A DNA stretch of 64,000 nucleotides from Daucus carota subsp. sativus (GCF_001625215.2 NC_030386.2:23468545-23532544), one strand, 5' to 3'; shown: positions 46,079 through 59,225, numbered from the stretch's first letter. Notes: a model not told the origin generated them from the letters alone. A program made the numbers and translations.

Positions 46079-49000
46079 CTAACTGTTAAACTTACATGCG
46101 TTTTTCGAGAGGTTTGAAGATAGATATGCATAAAGGACAGCAAGTATGATGATGATGATTGCAATCTGCATTGGAAATACAATATTGTGAGTGACTGGTG
46201 TTTTTTACACACTAAGAAATAAGAAACATAAAAAGTAACTACTCCGTATTAACCAATTTTGTTATATCTTATCTAAAAGAACAAGCGAGCAGCAACATAA
46301 ACACTAACCAACACAGAGTTGTATCCTGATTCACTCTCAATAATGTAAGATTTTCTGCTGCAATATAGAAACATGGCGAACTTTCAGAATTATCACATTC
46401 CACAAGCACAGTATAGTTTGATTGTAGTAAGAAAATCAGTGCTCAAGTGCAACACGTAAACAAACCTTTTGGTCAAGGCTCCTGAATCCTTGCATGTTTT
46501 CTGAATTGCTTCTAGCCTACTCAAAGTTATTGTAGCATTTGGATCATCATTGTCAACCTAAATGGGTCAGATGCAGCATATATTTCACTAATGTTAACAA
46601 CTCCGCACTAAAAAGTTTCATTTCTAATCAAATGAAGATAAACAAACTAACAAAGGCTTTACACGGAAAATAACAGTTCTTCTAATGCGTGCCCATGGAC
46701 ATGCTAAGAGTTGTAATTTTGATACTTCCAAAAACATTTACTCCCTCCATGGCTCCATCCCTTCCATTTGTTTACAAATGGGTTGACATATGGGTTGGGC
46801 AGAGAGATTAAAAAGGATGTATAAAGGAAGGAAAAGTGGGTAAAGTAGTGGGAGTGATTGATATTTAATATATACAGCAATAAAGGAAAGGAGTGGATGT
46901 AGTTAGTTTTTATATTATAAAATTTACTATTTTTGGTGATTATTAAATGTAAAGAATTGGAAGGGACATACTAAAAAGAAAATTTCAAAAAAATGTTTGG
47001 GTCAGAGAGGATAATAATGTGTGTATACTTTTCTATTGATCTGTAATTAATGTTATCCATAACTTAATTTTAACCAACCCATTAACTTCAAATACGCATT
47101 TCTCCACACTCTTTCATATCCTAAGATAATATAATTCAATTTAAAAATAATATTAATATTGAAAAAATATGTTCAAAAACAAAACTTCATCCTATATATA
47201 CCCAATATATTCTACACATATTTTTTTAAACAAAACTTTTTAAAAGATAATTTAAAAAAGAAGTATCATAATGATATTGAGTAAAATCTTTTTTAGTAAG
47301 ATTTGCCAGCATCATCAAGAGTGTTATATATAATAAGAACAAATTTATAATAAAAACAATAATATATCACATTTAGATTTTGTTAATCTATATATTATAT
47401 GGCATACAGGCATACCATCATCAACTGGGACTTAAAAAAGTAGTACAACTTTAGAAGCACAAGTGCGCTTGTAACTAGAACAAAAAGTTTGATGAACATA
47501 TAATATTCATAGTATTATATGTTAATTTGCTAAAATCAAAATTTTGATTTGCTAATTAATAAATACATAGTATTCGAAAAATATAATATTTATAATAATA
47601 ATAATATAAACAACAGAACACATACTTTATATAAAGTATATTATATTAAAAGTTGATACCATTGAAGATATTATACGAAAAAAAATTAGTTAGCCCTCGT
47701 TACTGCTTTCAATAATTAATACTATTGATATTTATTACTCCCTCTGTCCCAATTAATTTGTCTTGTTTGACTTTTTTGTGGTCAAATTGACCAAACTTTG
47801 ACTGATAATTAGTAATTATTCTTACATGATCCTGAAAATCGAAAAAATACATTTAAAAGTAGATTAGATGTAGATTCTAGTAATATGTTTTTATAAGTTT
47901 TTGAAATTATTTAATATATGTAAATTACAGTCAAAGTTCGGTCAATTTGACCATAAAAAGTCAAACATGACAAATAAATTCACATGGGATATGCTAGTAG
48001 GAGTATTTCTCTGTTACTGCAAAATGCTAATGTTAACTACAAATGAATAGAAAATTAAATGAATCATATTATATGTTATTGGGAGTATCAAATTACAATT
48101 CCTGGCATGTGCATGTGGGCACACACTATAAAAAAATAAAAAGATATACAAAGGGCAATCAGAAATTAGCCACATTATTTTAAACAGTTAGGAAAAGGTT
48201 TTGCTAGTTCTATGGTGCACAGTGAATAACCTGAAATTATAGCTTCTGGAGCAAATATGTCAAAACCATGTTGATGATGTTATACTCCCTCCGTCCCACC
48301 AGGTTTTTTACAGTTTCCTTTTTGGGATGTCCTATCCAATTCTTTACATTCCAAAACTTACCAAATATAGTCAATGGGTCCCACCACTTCCCAACTTTTC
48401 CTCCCTTTTCACACTACTTTTACTCCCTTTTCACACTACTTTTACTCCACTATCTCTCTTTTATTCATTAAAAATTGATGGGTCCCACCACTTCGCCCAC
48501 TTTTCTTCCTCTTTTCCACTACTTTATACATATTTCTTAACCTCCGTGCCCAAACCAAACGTAAAGAATTGGCTGGGACGGAGGGAGTACATTATACTAC
48601 TCTATTTTGAGTTTCAGTTATGAATTGTTTTTAAGTAACGAAAGCTATTTAACATGGTATTAGAGCTTGATTTTGGAGGGTCTCGGGTTCAACCGGTCAA
48701 GTCCCTCCACCCCCATCTGTTTATTTAATCAGTTGCTTATCTATTGGTTCTGTTTGCTGTTTGTCCAGTTCAATCATATGATTGAGGGACTGTTGAATGT
48801 TTGATAATATAGGATCATGTAGTGGCTTCCTCTAACACCTTAAGGTTTTAGATGGAATGGTTAATTAGCATGAATAAACATATCATACACAGTTACATGT
48901 TGTAGAACATCACTGTAGATGCATTGCGTTGTAACTATCTAGATTAATGATAACATACCTTAGACTTCAGCAAACATGAAAAATCAAAGAAGGCACCATA

Positions 49001-52000
49001 TACATCGGACATTGTTTTTGTTCGGTCAATAACTTTGGCAGTGAGACCTAGAAAACAAAAACCATAATTCATATATATTATATAAATCAAGCAAAATATA
49101 CATAAGCTTTTTATAACCAGTAAGGTCAAAAAATACACCAGAAAACAGCTAATGGACGTCACAACATTCTTATCTTATTCAAATATTTCATGTGCATCTA
49201 CATGGCTACATAACACACGGTGAAAGTTGTTTCCAGCTTTGGTATTATCTTGTTAAAATATTTCATGTGCATCTATATGGCTACACAACATATGGTGAAA
49301 GTTGTTTGCGGCTTTAGTACGGCAAATACTACTTACGGAAAAAGGGAAACGAATGCTATTGTTAGCAACAATATGTGATGGTATTGTAAACAACAAATGT
49401 GCTTCAGAATCTATATAAATGCATCTCAATAAGTGATTCTGTCAGGAGGTTAGTCTCTACACAAGTATAGAGTGGTATGTCAGTGATAGTAGCAGTATTT
49501 ATAAAGGGGTGTATTAGCAAGTGTACTATAGTCTTTTACTGCACTGCAGCAACAGACTAGTTCCAAATAGCTATCAGCTAGTTGTAATTCTGTTATGTTA
49601 AATTTGAATATCAGAATATAGAATGCATTTCCACCCGTCTTTCTCTCTCTAGGTTTTCTATCCTGTCTCTCTCTATAACAGAATTCTCTCTATAGTTTTT
49701 TCATCTCATTAGCTTTTATGCTGTTGAATCTCTCAATATCTACCTATCTCTAGCCTTAAACTAGCTATATTGTCTTGTTCCTCTGCTTGGTATACTGCCA
49801 AACTCATAGAACAATCACAAAAACAGAAAAATACTAAGTTCCTGACAGATTCCTAGTGAAAAAATGTCATACTCTAGTTAAGCAAGAACCCAAATATTAA
49901 ATAAAGTAGAATTGCTAAACATATTACTTAATTGATAGTTAAGGCGAGGTCTTGATTAAGCATTAAAGCTAGCCATTGAAATTTTTGGTATTGGTGGACA
50001 GTATCTCATTGTTCCTTAAATATGGTTTCAACTTATAAGGCATTTTGCCCATGTTCAATGGGTGTAGTGTTTGTAGAAATCAACTTTTTACCGAAGATCA
50101 AAGATAAAGTCTTCTTCATGTAGGAATTATGATTTATGCTACGAAATAGATGGACATTTTGAAGATTAGTAAACATCTTCATTTCTCTTTACCTTTGGTA
50201 GTTATAAAGAAGCCTGGTAGACTTGGTATTCTAGAACAACACCAATCATATTCAATTATCAAGAACAAAACAATAGAAAAGACATTAAAAGTCATTATAA
50301 AGAGATGAACTACATTTTCTAATATGATATGGCGAGTACAATTCAAAGTTAATACTTACCACGTCTCATTTTCACCACCCCTCTGAAGACTTGAATGTTG
50401 TTGTAACATAAAGAAAGTGTTCCAATTGCCATAATCTGAAATTTTTTAAAATAAGAAGCAAAATTTTGGAGAGACATGAATAACATGAAAATGAAGGCTT
50501 ATGCAGAAAACAGTGCTCTGCTAACACCTACCAACTCAATGGTATATCCTAAAAAGAAATAACAAAACATGGTTTTGTTGGTTGTCGAACTAGATGGATC
50601 CACTAGAATTTACTACATATGGTCAAACATAACATTGCATATACTACAATTTCGAGAATCTGTGGCAAGATAAAGAGATGAGGATAAAACAAAAAAGGAA
50701 AAAAGACGAATCTCTCGAAAAGAATAAGAAGTAAAAAGTTCATGTTTTGAACTTTAGGGGCTTTGACTACATATGGTCAAACATAACATTGCATATAATA
50801 CAATTTCGAGAATCTGTGGCAAGATAAAGAGATGAGGATAAAACAAAAAAGGAAAAAAGACGAATCTCTCGAAAAGAATAAGAAGTAAAAAGTTCATGTT
50901 TTGAACTTTAGGGGCTTGGATTTAGAAACTGCAAAAGTTTAAACAAGCTGAGTATTCTTATACCACAAAAACACTCAAGTCGGTTTATTTTATAAGATAT
51001 GTGAAGTTCCTTGTGATAATGTACCTGTGGAATTGCACAGAACCGGAAGATGGCAGGATCTCGCAAATCAGACATGTACTTTAGACAGTCTTCTGCGTGT
51101 ATCAGAGCATTTGCGACCATTTCATTTAGGCACCGCACCGCCACTATTGAGTTCTTCTCATCTTTTAATTCCTGAATTATATAATCGCCCCAAATTTAGA
51201 AAATTAATTCATAAACAGGCACTATTATAAATTTTTAGTTAGCTAGTTCTCCAGTAATATGGTTATCATATCTTTGATGGTTAGACAAGAAAAGAGAGTA
51301 TTGAAACTAGATTTTTATATCTAGTGACCGAAAGGGATATACCTCGAGTTTATCAACATATTTACTCCAGATCTCGCGAGGCCAAAACATGCGTGACTTT
51401 GGTATTTCATTAATGTCCTCCAAATAATCTCGAATAATGTTTGTCTTCTGCAATTATTAAATACACATGGAAAAACATTATTTCGAACAATGAGTCAATT
51501 TTAATCACCATTTTATATAGTCCTACAATGTCAAAATGAATACCTGGAGAAATAAACCCATTGAATTGGATAAAGCATCTGTAGCCAGATCTTCTGCCCC
51601 TGAAGCATGGAATAGCTTTGACAACCCTAATCCAACAAGTCCGGCTACATAATGACAATATTCATCATAATCATCGATTGATTCTACCTGTATTACAAGG
51701 AATTATAAGTGGCACATATAGCATAAATTTACCAATGTATTATAACTATTTAACAACTTATATGTAGCTTCAAGACGGTATAATTTGATATCAACACATA
51801 AATCCGTGTCACTTGAGATAATACATGCACACAAATATAATTGAAAGGGTTCGCATAGGGAAGCCCAAAAATCCTTTATTAATTTTTTTTCAAATTATTC
51901 CTTGTACTTTTCTTTTTAAATTTAAAAGTGGATTAGCTTGAAAGCACATCATTTATAACACTATAATTATCAAGAACAGAAACAGATGGTGCAGATTCTT

Positions 52001-55000
52001 TATCTTTCATGATATCCATTACTTACCTCCTTACATATGAATTTTGCCATTCCTGCACCCATTCGCATGGTGATATCTTCTATTGCCTCCTGGTAACTGT
52101 AGAATAATAGTACCACAATTATAATTCAGATAAAAACAGTCACCCTATCAGATGTTCAGAATCTGAATATAAAGATGTTGAGGTGGTGGAAAACTATTCT
52201 AGAAGAATATTTAGTAGCGATAGGTGAATACATTCACAGAAAGGACTTGTGTCACTTGGGCCAAATAGAAAGTCAAACTGATTGGGTCAAATTTTAAGAT
52301 TTTAGAAAATGCTATAAACTTTTGATGTTTGCTTAATCTTCATGTCACAAAAACAAAAGGTATGCTAATATCTATATGCTGTCTAAGACGGTTTCTAGCA
52401 TTTTGAGCCGGTAATGGAAAAAACTAAAATGAACACAACTTCAAAAGGAAGCGAGGCACAGTGCTACTAGATGACAAGTGAATGAACAACTTTTATATCA
52501 CTAATTTTAGGATGAACAAAGTATTAATCTGGAAAAGCAGGGGCATGGCCATATTAGTCCAAGCTTTGATTTGGGATCAGGGTCGGTCACCATTTGGACA
52601 CCTAAGGGGCAGAAAAATTTGAGACCCTTGTGGTGTTTAAATACTTTCTTTACCTATCAAATTCTAAAAGATTAATCACCCAAAAGTATGAGCCAAAATA
52701 ATTAAAATGAAAAATGAAAAAACAAATAGTAAGTATTATGAAAACAACAGACCCTTCAAAAATATGTTCATTACATCTTTAATCATGTAATATATGATTA
52801 ACATTTTTTCTTAAATAATACAACATTTTTATAAGAGCAGTGGGCCTTTCAAAACCTAAGAGCCCAGACAATTAGCCTCACTGCACAGTCTGAAGGCCAA
52901 TTCTGAGCTTGATCAATAAAAAACAGAAAATTGGGAGCATTGAGGCTAGATCTTATTAGTTTGCATTTCTAATGCATAAAACTTATCGAAGGCAGAATTT
53001 TTTAAAATACATATACATATTTTTGAAACATAAAATTGCTATTGTAAAGCTCCAGATATATGCCTGCGTCTATTAGATATCTATTAGATACTAATTTGTG
53101 AATCATCCAGCATCTGCTTAGGAGATATCTTGATGATACTGTCAATCTAAGTAACATAACCAGCTTCTAGTATGCAATAATCATCCACTGAGTCTAGTCA
53201 CTGAAACAACAATTATCAAGATCCTGATAAAACTTTTCACGACAAATTGAGACAAAACCTACCCACAACCAGTTCTTCACAATTTAGAGGAGATAAATTT
53301 TCTGAGTTAAAATGTACCCTTTTGCTAGCTCCAGAAACGCATTAGAAACATGATGGAACTCGTCCATGAGAACTTTGTATTCCTTCGTACCACCTTTACA
53401 TGAATTAACAAGCCAGATTAGCAAGAGGATTAAATTTAGGTATCACATATGTGTTATGACTTAGGAACAGAAGTGGTGCAGTACAGTATTATTACTAGTT
53501 AGAGTCCAGGGAAGTGTTAGCAAGTAAGCAAGGATTCTTTCATTTATGGTCTATAAATACATGTGTGAGTCTGTATTTTCAAATTATGAATTAAAATATG
53601 ATAATGGAGTCTTTTCCAACACACTCTCTCTCTCTCTAGTCTCTAACTATCTATCTCTCTCTAAATTGATATCTTCTCCGGCAAGTTTCTATCTCCTCTC
53701 TGTCTAAACTCTACATTTCTGTTATAATTCTTTACTTTGCCTCTAATTCTCCTTTATCTCTCTGCTACTCTGTTGTTTCTGCTTAGTTTTGCATCAGTAT
53801 ATACAGAAAAGTACAAAAACACATATAGAACTCAGTCAAGATCATCAAATCCTGACAACATATAATCAAGTGCCTTCTGTACAAGGGTGACGAAGTTTAC
53901 ACCCACACCCTTCTAGCTAAGTGAAGAATCAAATCAAAAGTCCAGTGTTACAATAGTTAATTTTGACGACAAAAAAAAAAAAATTCAAGTCCAGATAAAG
54001 CGTTGTTAAAACTTCACCCTAAAAGTAGTACATCTCACAATGGAATGAAATGCAATTAAAATAACATTTGCATCCGTTTGGCATCGCGATGAACAGGAAT
54101 TGAAAACACTCATTTTTTAAACAAAATTGTTGGGTCCTAAACTATCACATGAAGACCACTTTAGGTGGATTAGGGGCTATATCAATACAGTATAGGGAAT
54201 GGTGACACGTGTCAAAAAAATTTGAAGTAGGAGAAGAATACTTACAAGAAAAATGCCAATCATTATCATATACATGGCGATGAAAATCTATCAGGATTGG
54301 CACTTTAACCTCTGTGGATATGCTCGTGTCATCCTCTGTAAAAGGGGAAAAGAATGTAACTGCATAAGGCTGTCTATTAAATCCAAACTATATACAAATG
54401 CAACCCTTTCAGCACGTGACATAAAACTATGTCAATGGATCTAACTTCACAATGTTGAATAAAAAGAAACGCAAAAGGAAAAGAGCACAAACATATAGAA
54501 ATAAAGAACCAAAAGAAGTACAAGGAAATTGATTTAACCGAATTAGCAAACATAATTATGCACATCAACATGAATGGTGCAAACAGGAAAAAAGATATCC
54601 ACAAGGTTAACAGAACATATCATACCGACAGTGTCAAGAGCTCGAAGTACCAAGTAAAAAATGCACACCTGCATAAATTAAAACATATATATAATAAGTA
54701 AACCGATGTTTGTAGTACGGATATACAAACTTGTAAATATGATGCAGACATATATACGAAGGAATTTACTCATAAGAAAGGGCCAAAAGAAAGCTTAGAC
54801 TTTGATTACTTACTTGCCTGTGCATACAAGTACACCTATGGGTCCATGAACATGTGTATGATCTTAATCCAATATCTATATGTGAAAAAGCTACCAGTGT
54901 CCATGAAGAATATACTCTAATATAGCTAATTGGTATATATTATCATAAATGGAGTCAAACTAACAAATCAAAAAGTTCACCAGGAATTTTTCTCTCTATC

Positions 55001-55690
55001 CTTGGTTCACTATCTATATAATGGTGACCACAATATTCACCATAACAAGACCAACAGTCTGAGTTCCAAAATAAATCAGATGATGTTTTCTGTTTCCTAT
55101 TTTCCAAAGAGAAGATAACGTAAATATTCCTTTTACCTTTTACATATACAACATCTGTAGAAGTAGCAAAGTACATTGTAAATAACTTATCCCAAAAAAA
55201 AAAAAAGGAAATCAGATCGTGAACGAATGAGTATATAATAAAAAAAAAAACATGCATGTACAGACAAATTATATGATACATCTGTCAAAATAAATGACAA
55301 ATATAGAATCCACTAGAAGCTATATTACCTAATCCAAGAAACGCTCAAAGCACAACATGAGCTACAAATACAAATAAGTTTTGACAGCCTCAATCAATTA
55401 CTTATATACCGCTATACCAGTATTATGCAACGATAAATGCAATAAAAAGGACACCAAAGTGCACTATGCGATTTAAACTAAAAAAAACGGAACGAGCTTC
55501 ATCAGAACACAAGTAAGCTGAAACTGGATATTAATCTACATATATAAGTGGCTGGCTACACACACATATATACACTAACCAATAGTCCTTAATCTAATTT
55601 GAAGGCAATGTAATGGAAATATGCAGAAATTGGTAAAAATAACAAGTTATAGAAATTGATGAGAGGGAGAGGGAGAGGGAGAGGGAGGGA

Positions 55691-55752
<62 letters not shown>

Positions 55753-55794
55753 GAGGGAGGGAGGGAGGGAGAGGGAGGGAGGGAGAGGGAGAGG

Positions 55795-55847
<53 letters not shown>

Positions 55848-56044
55848 ACAGCGTCACGAAGCTGAGGGCCGAGCTGTTGAATAACGAGACCGAAGCTTCT
55901 GGAAACCTTATGAAGCATGGAGTAACAGAACGCCCAGTGCGGCTGAGGCGGGATCTGTTTCTCGGCGTGCTTGGCCGCATATTTAAGCTTCAACAGCGGA
56001 TAAAAATCATCTGGATGCTTCAGAATCGCCCCCAAGCTTCCCAT
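46079..56044 (-). CDS. SQS: Squalene synthase (farnesyl-diphosphate farnesyltransferase), 13 exons
   Basis: It joins two farnesyl diphosphates and reduces the product to squalene, the first committed step of sterols and triterpenes, on the ER. Exons: 56044-55850, 54668-54626, 54335-54246, 53393-53318, 52096-52027, 51687-51544, 51447-51343, 51171-51025, 50435-50360, 49047-48959, 46557-46466, 46357-46309, 46165-46079. All joins keep frame, giving 420 residues (family 410-417). It starts [18 protein letters not shown]. The first Asp-rich motif DTVEDD is at 77-82 and the second, DYLED, at 213-217. It also carries [28 protein letters not shown] and the C-terminal ER anchor [15 protein letters not shown] (393-407). 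No damage is visible, so the gene looks functional. The introns hold two solo LTRs, Stowaway MITEs, a 154-bp tandem duplication and a long GA/CT tract touching the first donor site. Confidence 0.95.
46741..46972. mobile_element. Degenerate Stowaway-like MITE in SQS intron 10
   Basis: The left end CTCCCTCCATGGCTCCATCC and the right end (GAATTGGAAGGGACATAC) are imperfect inverted repeats of the same family as 48285-48587. It is flanked by TA-like bases only loosely. Confidence 0.5.
47738..48003. mobile_element. Stowaway-like MITE, 266 bp, in SQS intron 10
   Basis: Begins CTCCCTCTGTCCCAATTAAT and ends with a decayed GGAG, with TA on both sides (47736-47737, 48004-48005). The long arms include GTCAAATTGACCAAACTTTG and its inverted partner. 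Same family as 59226-59484. Confidence 0.7.
48285..48587. mobile_element. Stowaway MITE, 303 bp, in SQS intron 10
   Basis: Inverted ends CTCCCTCCGTCCCA / TGGGACGGAGGGAG, flanked by TA (48283-48284, 48588-48589). It includes a direct repeat of CCCTTTTCACACTACTTTTA near 48412-48450. The open frames here are not genes. Confidence 0.85.
48648..48870 (+). mobile_element. Possible TRIM/copia-like remnant in SQS intron 10
   Basis: AACATGGTATTAGAGC near 48651 resembles the Met-tRNA primer-binding site (TGGTATCAGAGC) of copia and TRIM elements. About 120 bases on, GATTGAGGGAC (polypurine-like) precedes TGTTGAATGTTTGATAA, and then a CACCTTAAGGTTTTAG word typical of such LTRs. The left LTR is not clear and may have been split by the Stowaway insertion. 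Confidence 0.4.
49440..49847 (+). mobile_element. Solo LTR, 408 bp, in SQS intron 9
   Basis: Starts TGTCAGGAGGTTAG, ends AAGTTCCTGACA, and is flanked by the 5-bp duplication GATTC (49435-49439 and 49848-49852). The interior has a TATTTATAAAG box and a CT-rich leader. No internal coding region remains, so it probably arose by LTR-LTR recombination. Confidence 0.8.
50612..50924. repeat. 154-bp tandem duplication in SQS intron 8
   Basis: The text starting ACTACATATGGTCAAACATA at 50612 repeats from 50766 with only about one change (CATATACTAC versus CATATAATAC). Near identity implies a recent event. Confidence 0.88.
52575..52912. repeat. Possible decayed hAT-like MITE in SQS intron 4
   Basis: Poorly conserved inverted ends (GATCAGGGTCGG ... 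GAGCTTGATC) enclose AT-rich DNA, with GGGCC-type words near the right end. The ends are uncertain. Confidence 0.25.
53450..53857 (+). mobile_element. Solo LTR, 408 bp, in SQS intron 3
   Basis: Starts TGTGTTATGACTTAGG, ends AAATCCTGACA, with the 5-bp duplication ACATA on both sides (53445-53449 and 53858-53862). It contains TCTATAAATACA and a CT-rich leader. It has the same length and the same end CCTGACA as the solo LTR at 49440-49847, so both are probably diverged members of one family. Confidence 0.8.
55660..55845. repeat. Long (GA)n/(CT)n microsatellite at the SQS exon 1 donor
   Basis: About 185 bases of GA with GGGA interruptions. On the gene's strand this reads CT and begins right after the GTAA of the intron 1 donor (55849 downward). 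Confidence 0.95.
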
Positions 56045-57447
56045 ACCTGATTCAAATCACGACTCTCAATTTCATTTCATTACTCATTGCAATGTAGTTC
56101 GTGATTTCAATTTGTATTTCTTACCTTGCAAGAGTGATTCGCAACAAGTTATAGATGTGGATCCCCAATACAATTACTAATTTCGCTGCTGCCTTGTATC
56201 TATATACCCTGCTGTTTGTTTGTCTTTTATATGCTCCCAATATTCAGCATCTTCATTTTTTTAACTTTTTACCTTTTTATTTTTTGTTTTTCTTTTATAT
56301 GCTCCCAAAATTCAGCATCTTCAATTCTTCATCTTTATTTTTAACTTTTTAGCTTTTCTAAATACTGTTTAATTTTCCACAATCAAAGTTATAAATGTTA
56401 AGTTAATTTTATCAAAAACAATACTTCAACTATAATTAATCAACGATATATGATTTATTTTTAAAAATTATTATAATAATTTCTTTACACGAATATCCAA
56501 ATTTAGTGTAGGTTTTAGTAGGTATATACGAGGTATGTGCTGGTCTTAGCGGATCTGTTAATTTGTAGCAAGCACGGTTATAGTGTTTTCTACGAGAACA
56601 TAGCTAGATGAAATACTTGCGTGATAAATGTGTTCAAGGTTGGGGAAGGAGTGTTCTCTAACTCAATTGTGATTAATGGAAGATTCTAGTCAGTTAATTA
56701 TTGATTATAATTTATTTACATTTTTGATATAATAACTTTATATCAATATTTTTTGAAAATTTGTCTTAAATATTGTTTTTTTATTCTTATTTCTGTCTAT
56801 AGTGTCCTATAACCTTTTATTCTAATTTTATACATTCAGGGGCTGTTTGTTTCGCATAAGTAAAAGTTGTTTCTTACTTCTGCTTCTTGATCCGTTTGTG
56901 TAAATAACTAGAAGCATTAGGTTCTATCTCACAACTTCTACTTCTTTTCCTAATATTTTATTAACTTATTTACTTCTCACTTCTACTCCAACAATTCACG
57001 TTCTTTTAAGCATATATTTGAGATTTGAGATAGACTGGCAGAGGTAGTTGGGGCCTTGGGGTTGGACGCTGAGCGTTGAGCATGAGTTTATTTGTTTTGC
57101 TTTGCCAAGTTCTCTCTTGTACGATTCATCTACAACGAACAACGCAATGTATGATATCTTGCACGGTAAATGCAGCTATCCATTCCTTGCCAACTCTGTC
57201 CCCATCTTTGCATGAACCAAAACTTGAGAAAATCAGTTTAAAAGCTACCGTCACAAATCGTTGACATGAAATACTATACGACTCATTAATATCTCAAACA
57301 TCTTGAACTTAATCATGATGTGAAATACAATGCAACTTACTAATGCAACTTATTAATGTCGAAAACATCTTGAACTTAACTTGAGCGACAATCGGTATTT
57401 AGATCATTTAATTCAAACATGTTATAATTAAATTAATAAATAAATAT
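56045..57447. other. SQS promoter side and intergenic DNA
   Basis: It should contain the SQS 5' leader and promoter. AT-rich; a GGGGCTGTTTG word at about 56840 resembles the end of a small DNA transposon. No gene is seen. Confidence 0.5.
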
Positions 57448-58418
57448 ATAGGCAAGTGCTCAAATGAGAACCCCAAATATTGTGAGATATGAGATCTAAT
57501 CTCAGCCCCATATTTTTATCCCTAAATTAAATCACAACCACACATTTCTCTTATTTTATTATTCATCTCTTTCATTCACCACCCACCCACCACCTACCAA
57601 CACCACCACCCGCCACCATCACGCACAGCCACCCAGATGTTTTTCATTCACCTCCCACCACCCACCCAACACCACCATCACGCACAGCCGCCCAGATCTG
57701 CTCTCACTCCCCCACATCGTGACTCCGTCGCAGCACCGCGGCGGCTCACCACCTGCTCATCTCTCTCTCCACCTCTAGCCGCTGCAATCTTTTCTTCCTC
57801 CTCCCTCTTTCTTTGGTGCTGTTGCCGGTGTCGTGGTGCGGTTGTCACCGCCGACGACACCGCAACCCCCAGGTCGGCCCCACCGCCTCCACAGGTCTGA
57901 ACACCGCCGCCTCCATGGCTTTTTTTCCTTTACGCGGCGGCGTCCCGCTGCTTCACCACCGGGGTCAATCCCCCGCCCTTCTCTTTCACATCGCTGCCAT
58001 ATTCCTTCCCTTCGTTGTTTAGTGGTGTTTTTCATTTTGCGAAGGTGATTTTATTTTGTATTTGGTGATTTTTCGGATTTCGGGGTAGTGGTGGTGGGTT
58101 GTAGATGGTGATGATGTGGTGATTTTAATTTTCTGGCGTTGATTTTTGGTTTTCTGTCGGTGATTTTTAGTTTTCTGGTGATGATTTTATGTTTTTCGTT
58201 CGTGATTTTATGTTTGCCGGCGGTGATTTTCTGGTGGTCGCCGGAGCTGGTGGTGGTGGTCAGCGGTGGTTGAAGGTGATAGGTAGTTGAATTAGAAGAT
58301 GGTGAAATATTAAAATATTAAATGAATAGTGAGAGATGAATATAATGTATTTAAATGAGTGGTTGAGATTAGATCTCATATCTCATTATAAGATTGGTTC
58401 TTACTAGAGCATGACTAT
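57448..58418. mobile_element. Non-autonomous Mutator-like element with GC-rich core
   Basis: Inverted ends of about 60 bases share TGCTC, AGAACC and the exact word GAGATATGAGATCTAATCTC (left about 57482-57501, right its complement about 58366-58385). Between them the sequence is unusually GC-rich and Pro/His/Ala-coding by chance on the left. On the right it carries imperfect tandem GGTGATTTT...TTTTCTG words. Target duplications are hidden by flanking TA repeats. The long ends suggest Mutator; no transposase. Confidence 0.65.
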
Positions 58419-59225
58419 ATATATATATAACTTATATTTTTTGTTAAAATACATATTTTAATTAATAACTGAAAGAAACTTTCTATAAATTGATGTGTAA
58501 TTTTTTAATAATTAATCAAATAAAAAGTTACTAATATTAATTTGCATAAGCTAATAATATAATTACTAAAAAGTATATGTATATTTAACCAAAAATCACT
58601 GGTTTATCAACATTGAAATTTAAGACAATGATTTTATACCTAAATAATATTTTTTTTTAAAGGCTTAAATAATATGTTTAATTTAGATAATGTTGTGAAA
58701 TAAATATTGTGCTTAATTACTTAATTATGTATATTTCTTGAGTTTGATGAATCATTTGTAAGTTGATATAAGTTAAAATAATTTTTTACTGGTTGTTCTT
58801 TAATTTAACACATCAATTTTTAAGTGCGAAACAAGGTGGAGTTCACAAAACAATACTTAATAGATTTCGTTAAACACACAAGTTAACGGGTGTGATTTTT
58901 TATATTGAGTGATTGTTTAAATTTAATGGACTGAATGATGTATTTATAAATTTTTGAGTTTGATAACCTGTTTACAAGTTGAATGTGATGAAAATGCAAT
59001 TTAACCGGCATGTACAGATGTACATGGTTGAAACAATATCACAAGCCAATTTGTTTAAAATGAGAAAATTCAAATAAACAAATGCTTAGTATCATCTTAG
59101 TACTAGCCCAATGGTTAAAAGAAATATTCTAGTGATGTCCGATTCAAGTTTTTAAAAATCCGACTAAAAGAACCAGCATAATTTGAGACAGGCAATTATT
59201 TACAAAATCTTACTTCTATATATTA
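58419..59225. other. AT-rich intergenic DNA, no gene seen
   Basis: No coding frame or clear repeat end was found between the GC-rich element and the next MITE. Confidence 0.55.

Noticed and set aside
48327-48623. 98-codon frame in SQS intron 10
   Set aside because: It lies within a Stowaway MITE on the strand opposite to the gene and has no family features.
48653-48715. tRNA-like words (TAGAGC, GGGTTCAA)
   Set aside because: No cloverleaf can be formed; the context fits a retrotransposon primer-binding region better.
55656-55865. Arg/Glu repeat frame and its Ser/Leu counterpart
   Set aside because: Translation of the GA/CT microsatellite, not a gene.
57637-58048. Pro/His/Ala-rich frames on both strands
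   Set aside because: They lie inside the GC-rich transposon core and change with every frame; no conserved domain.
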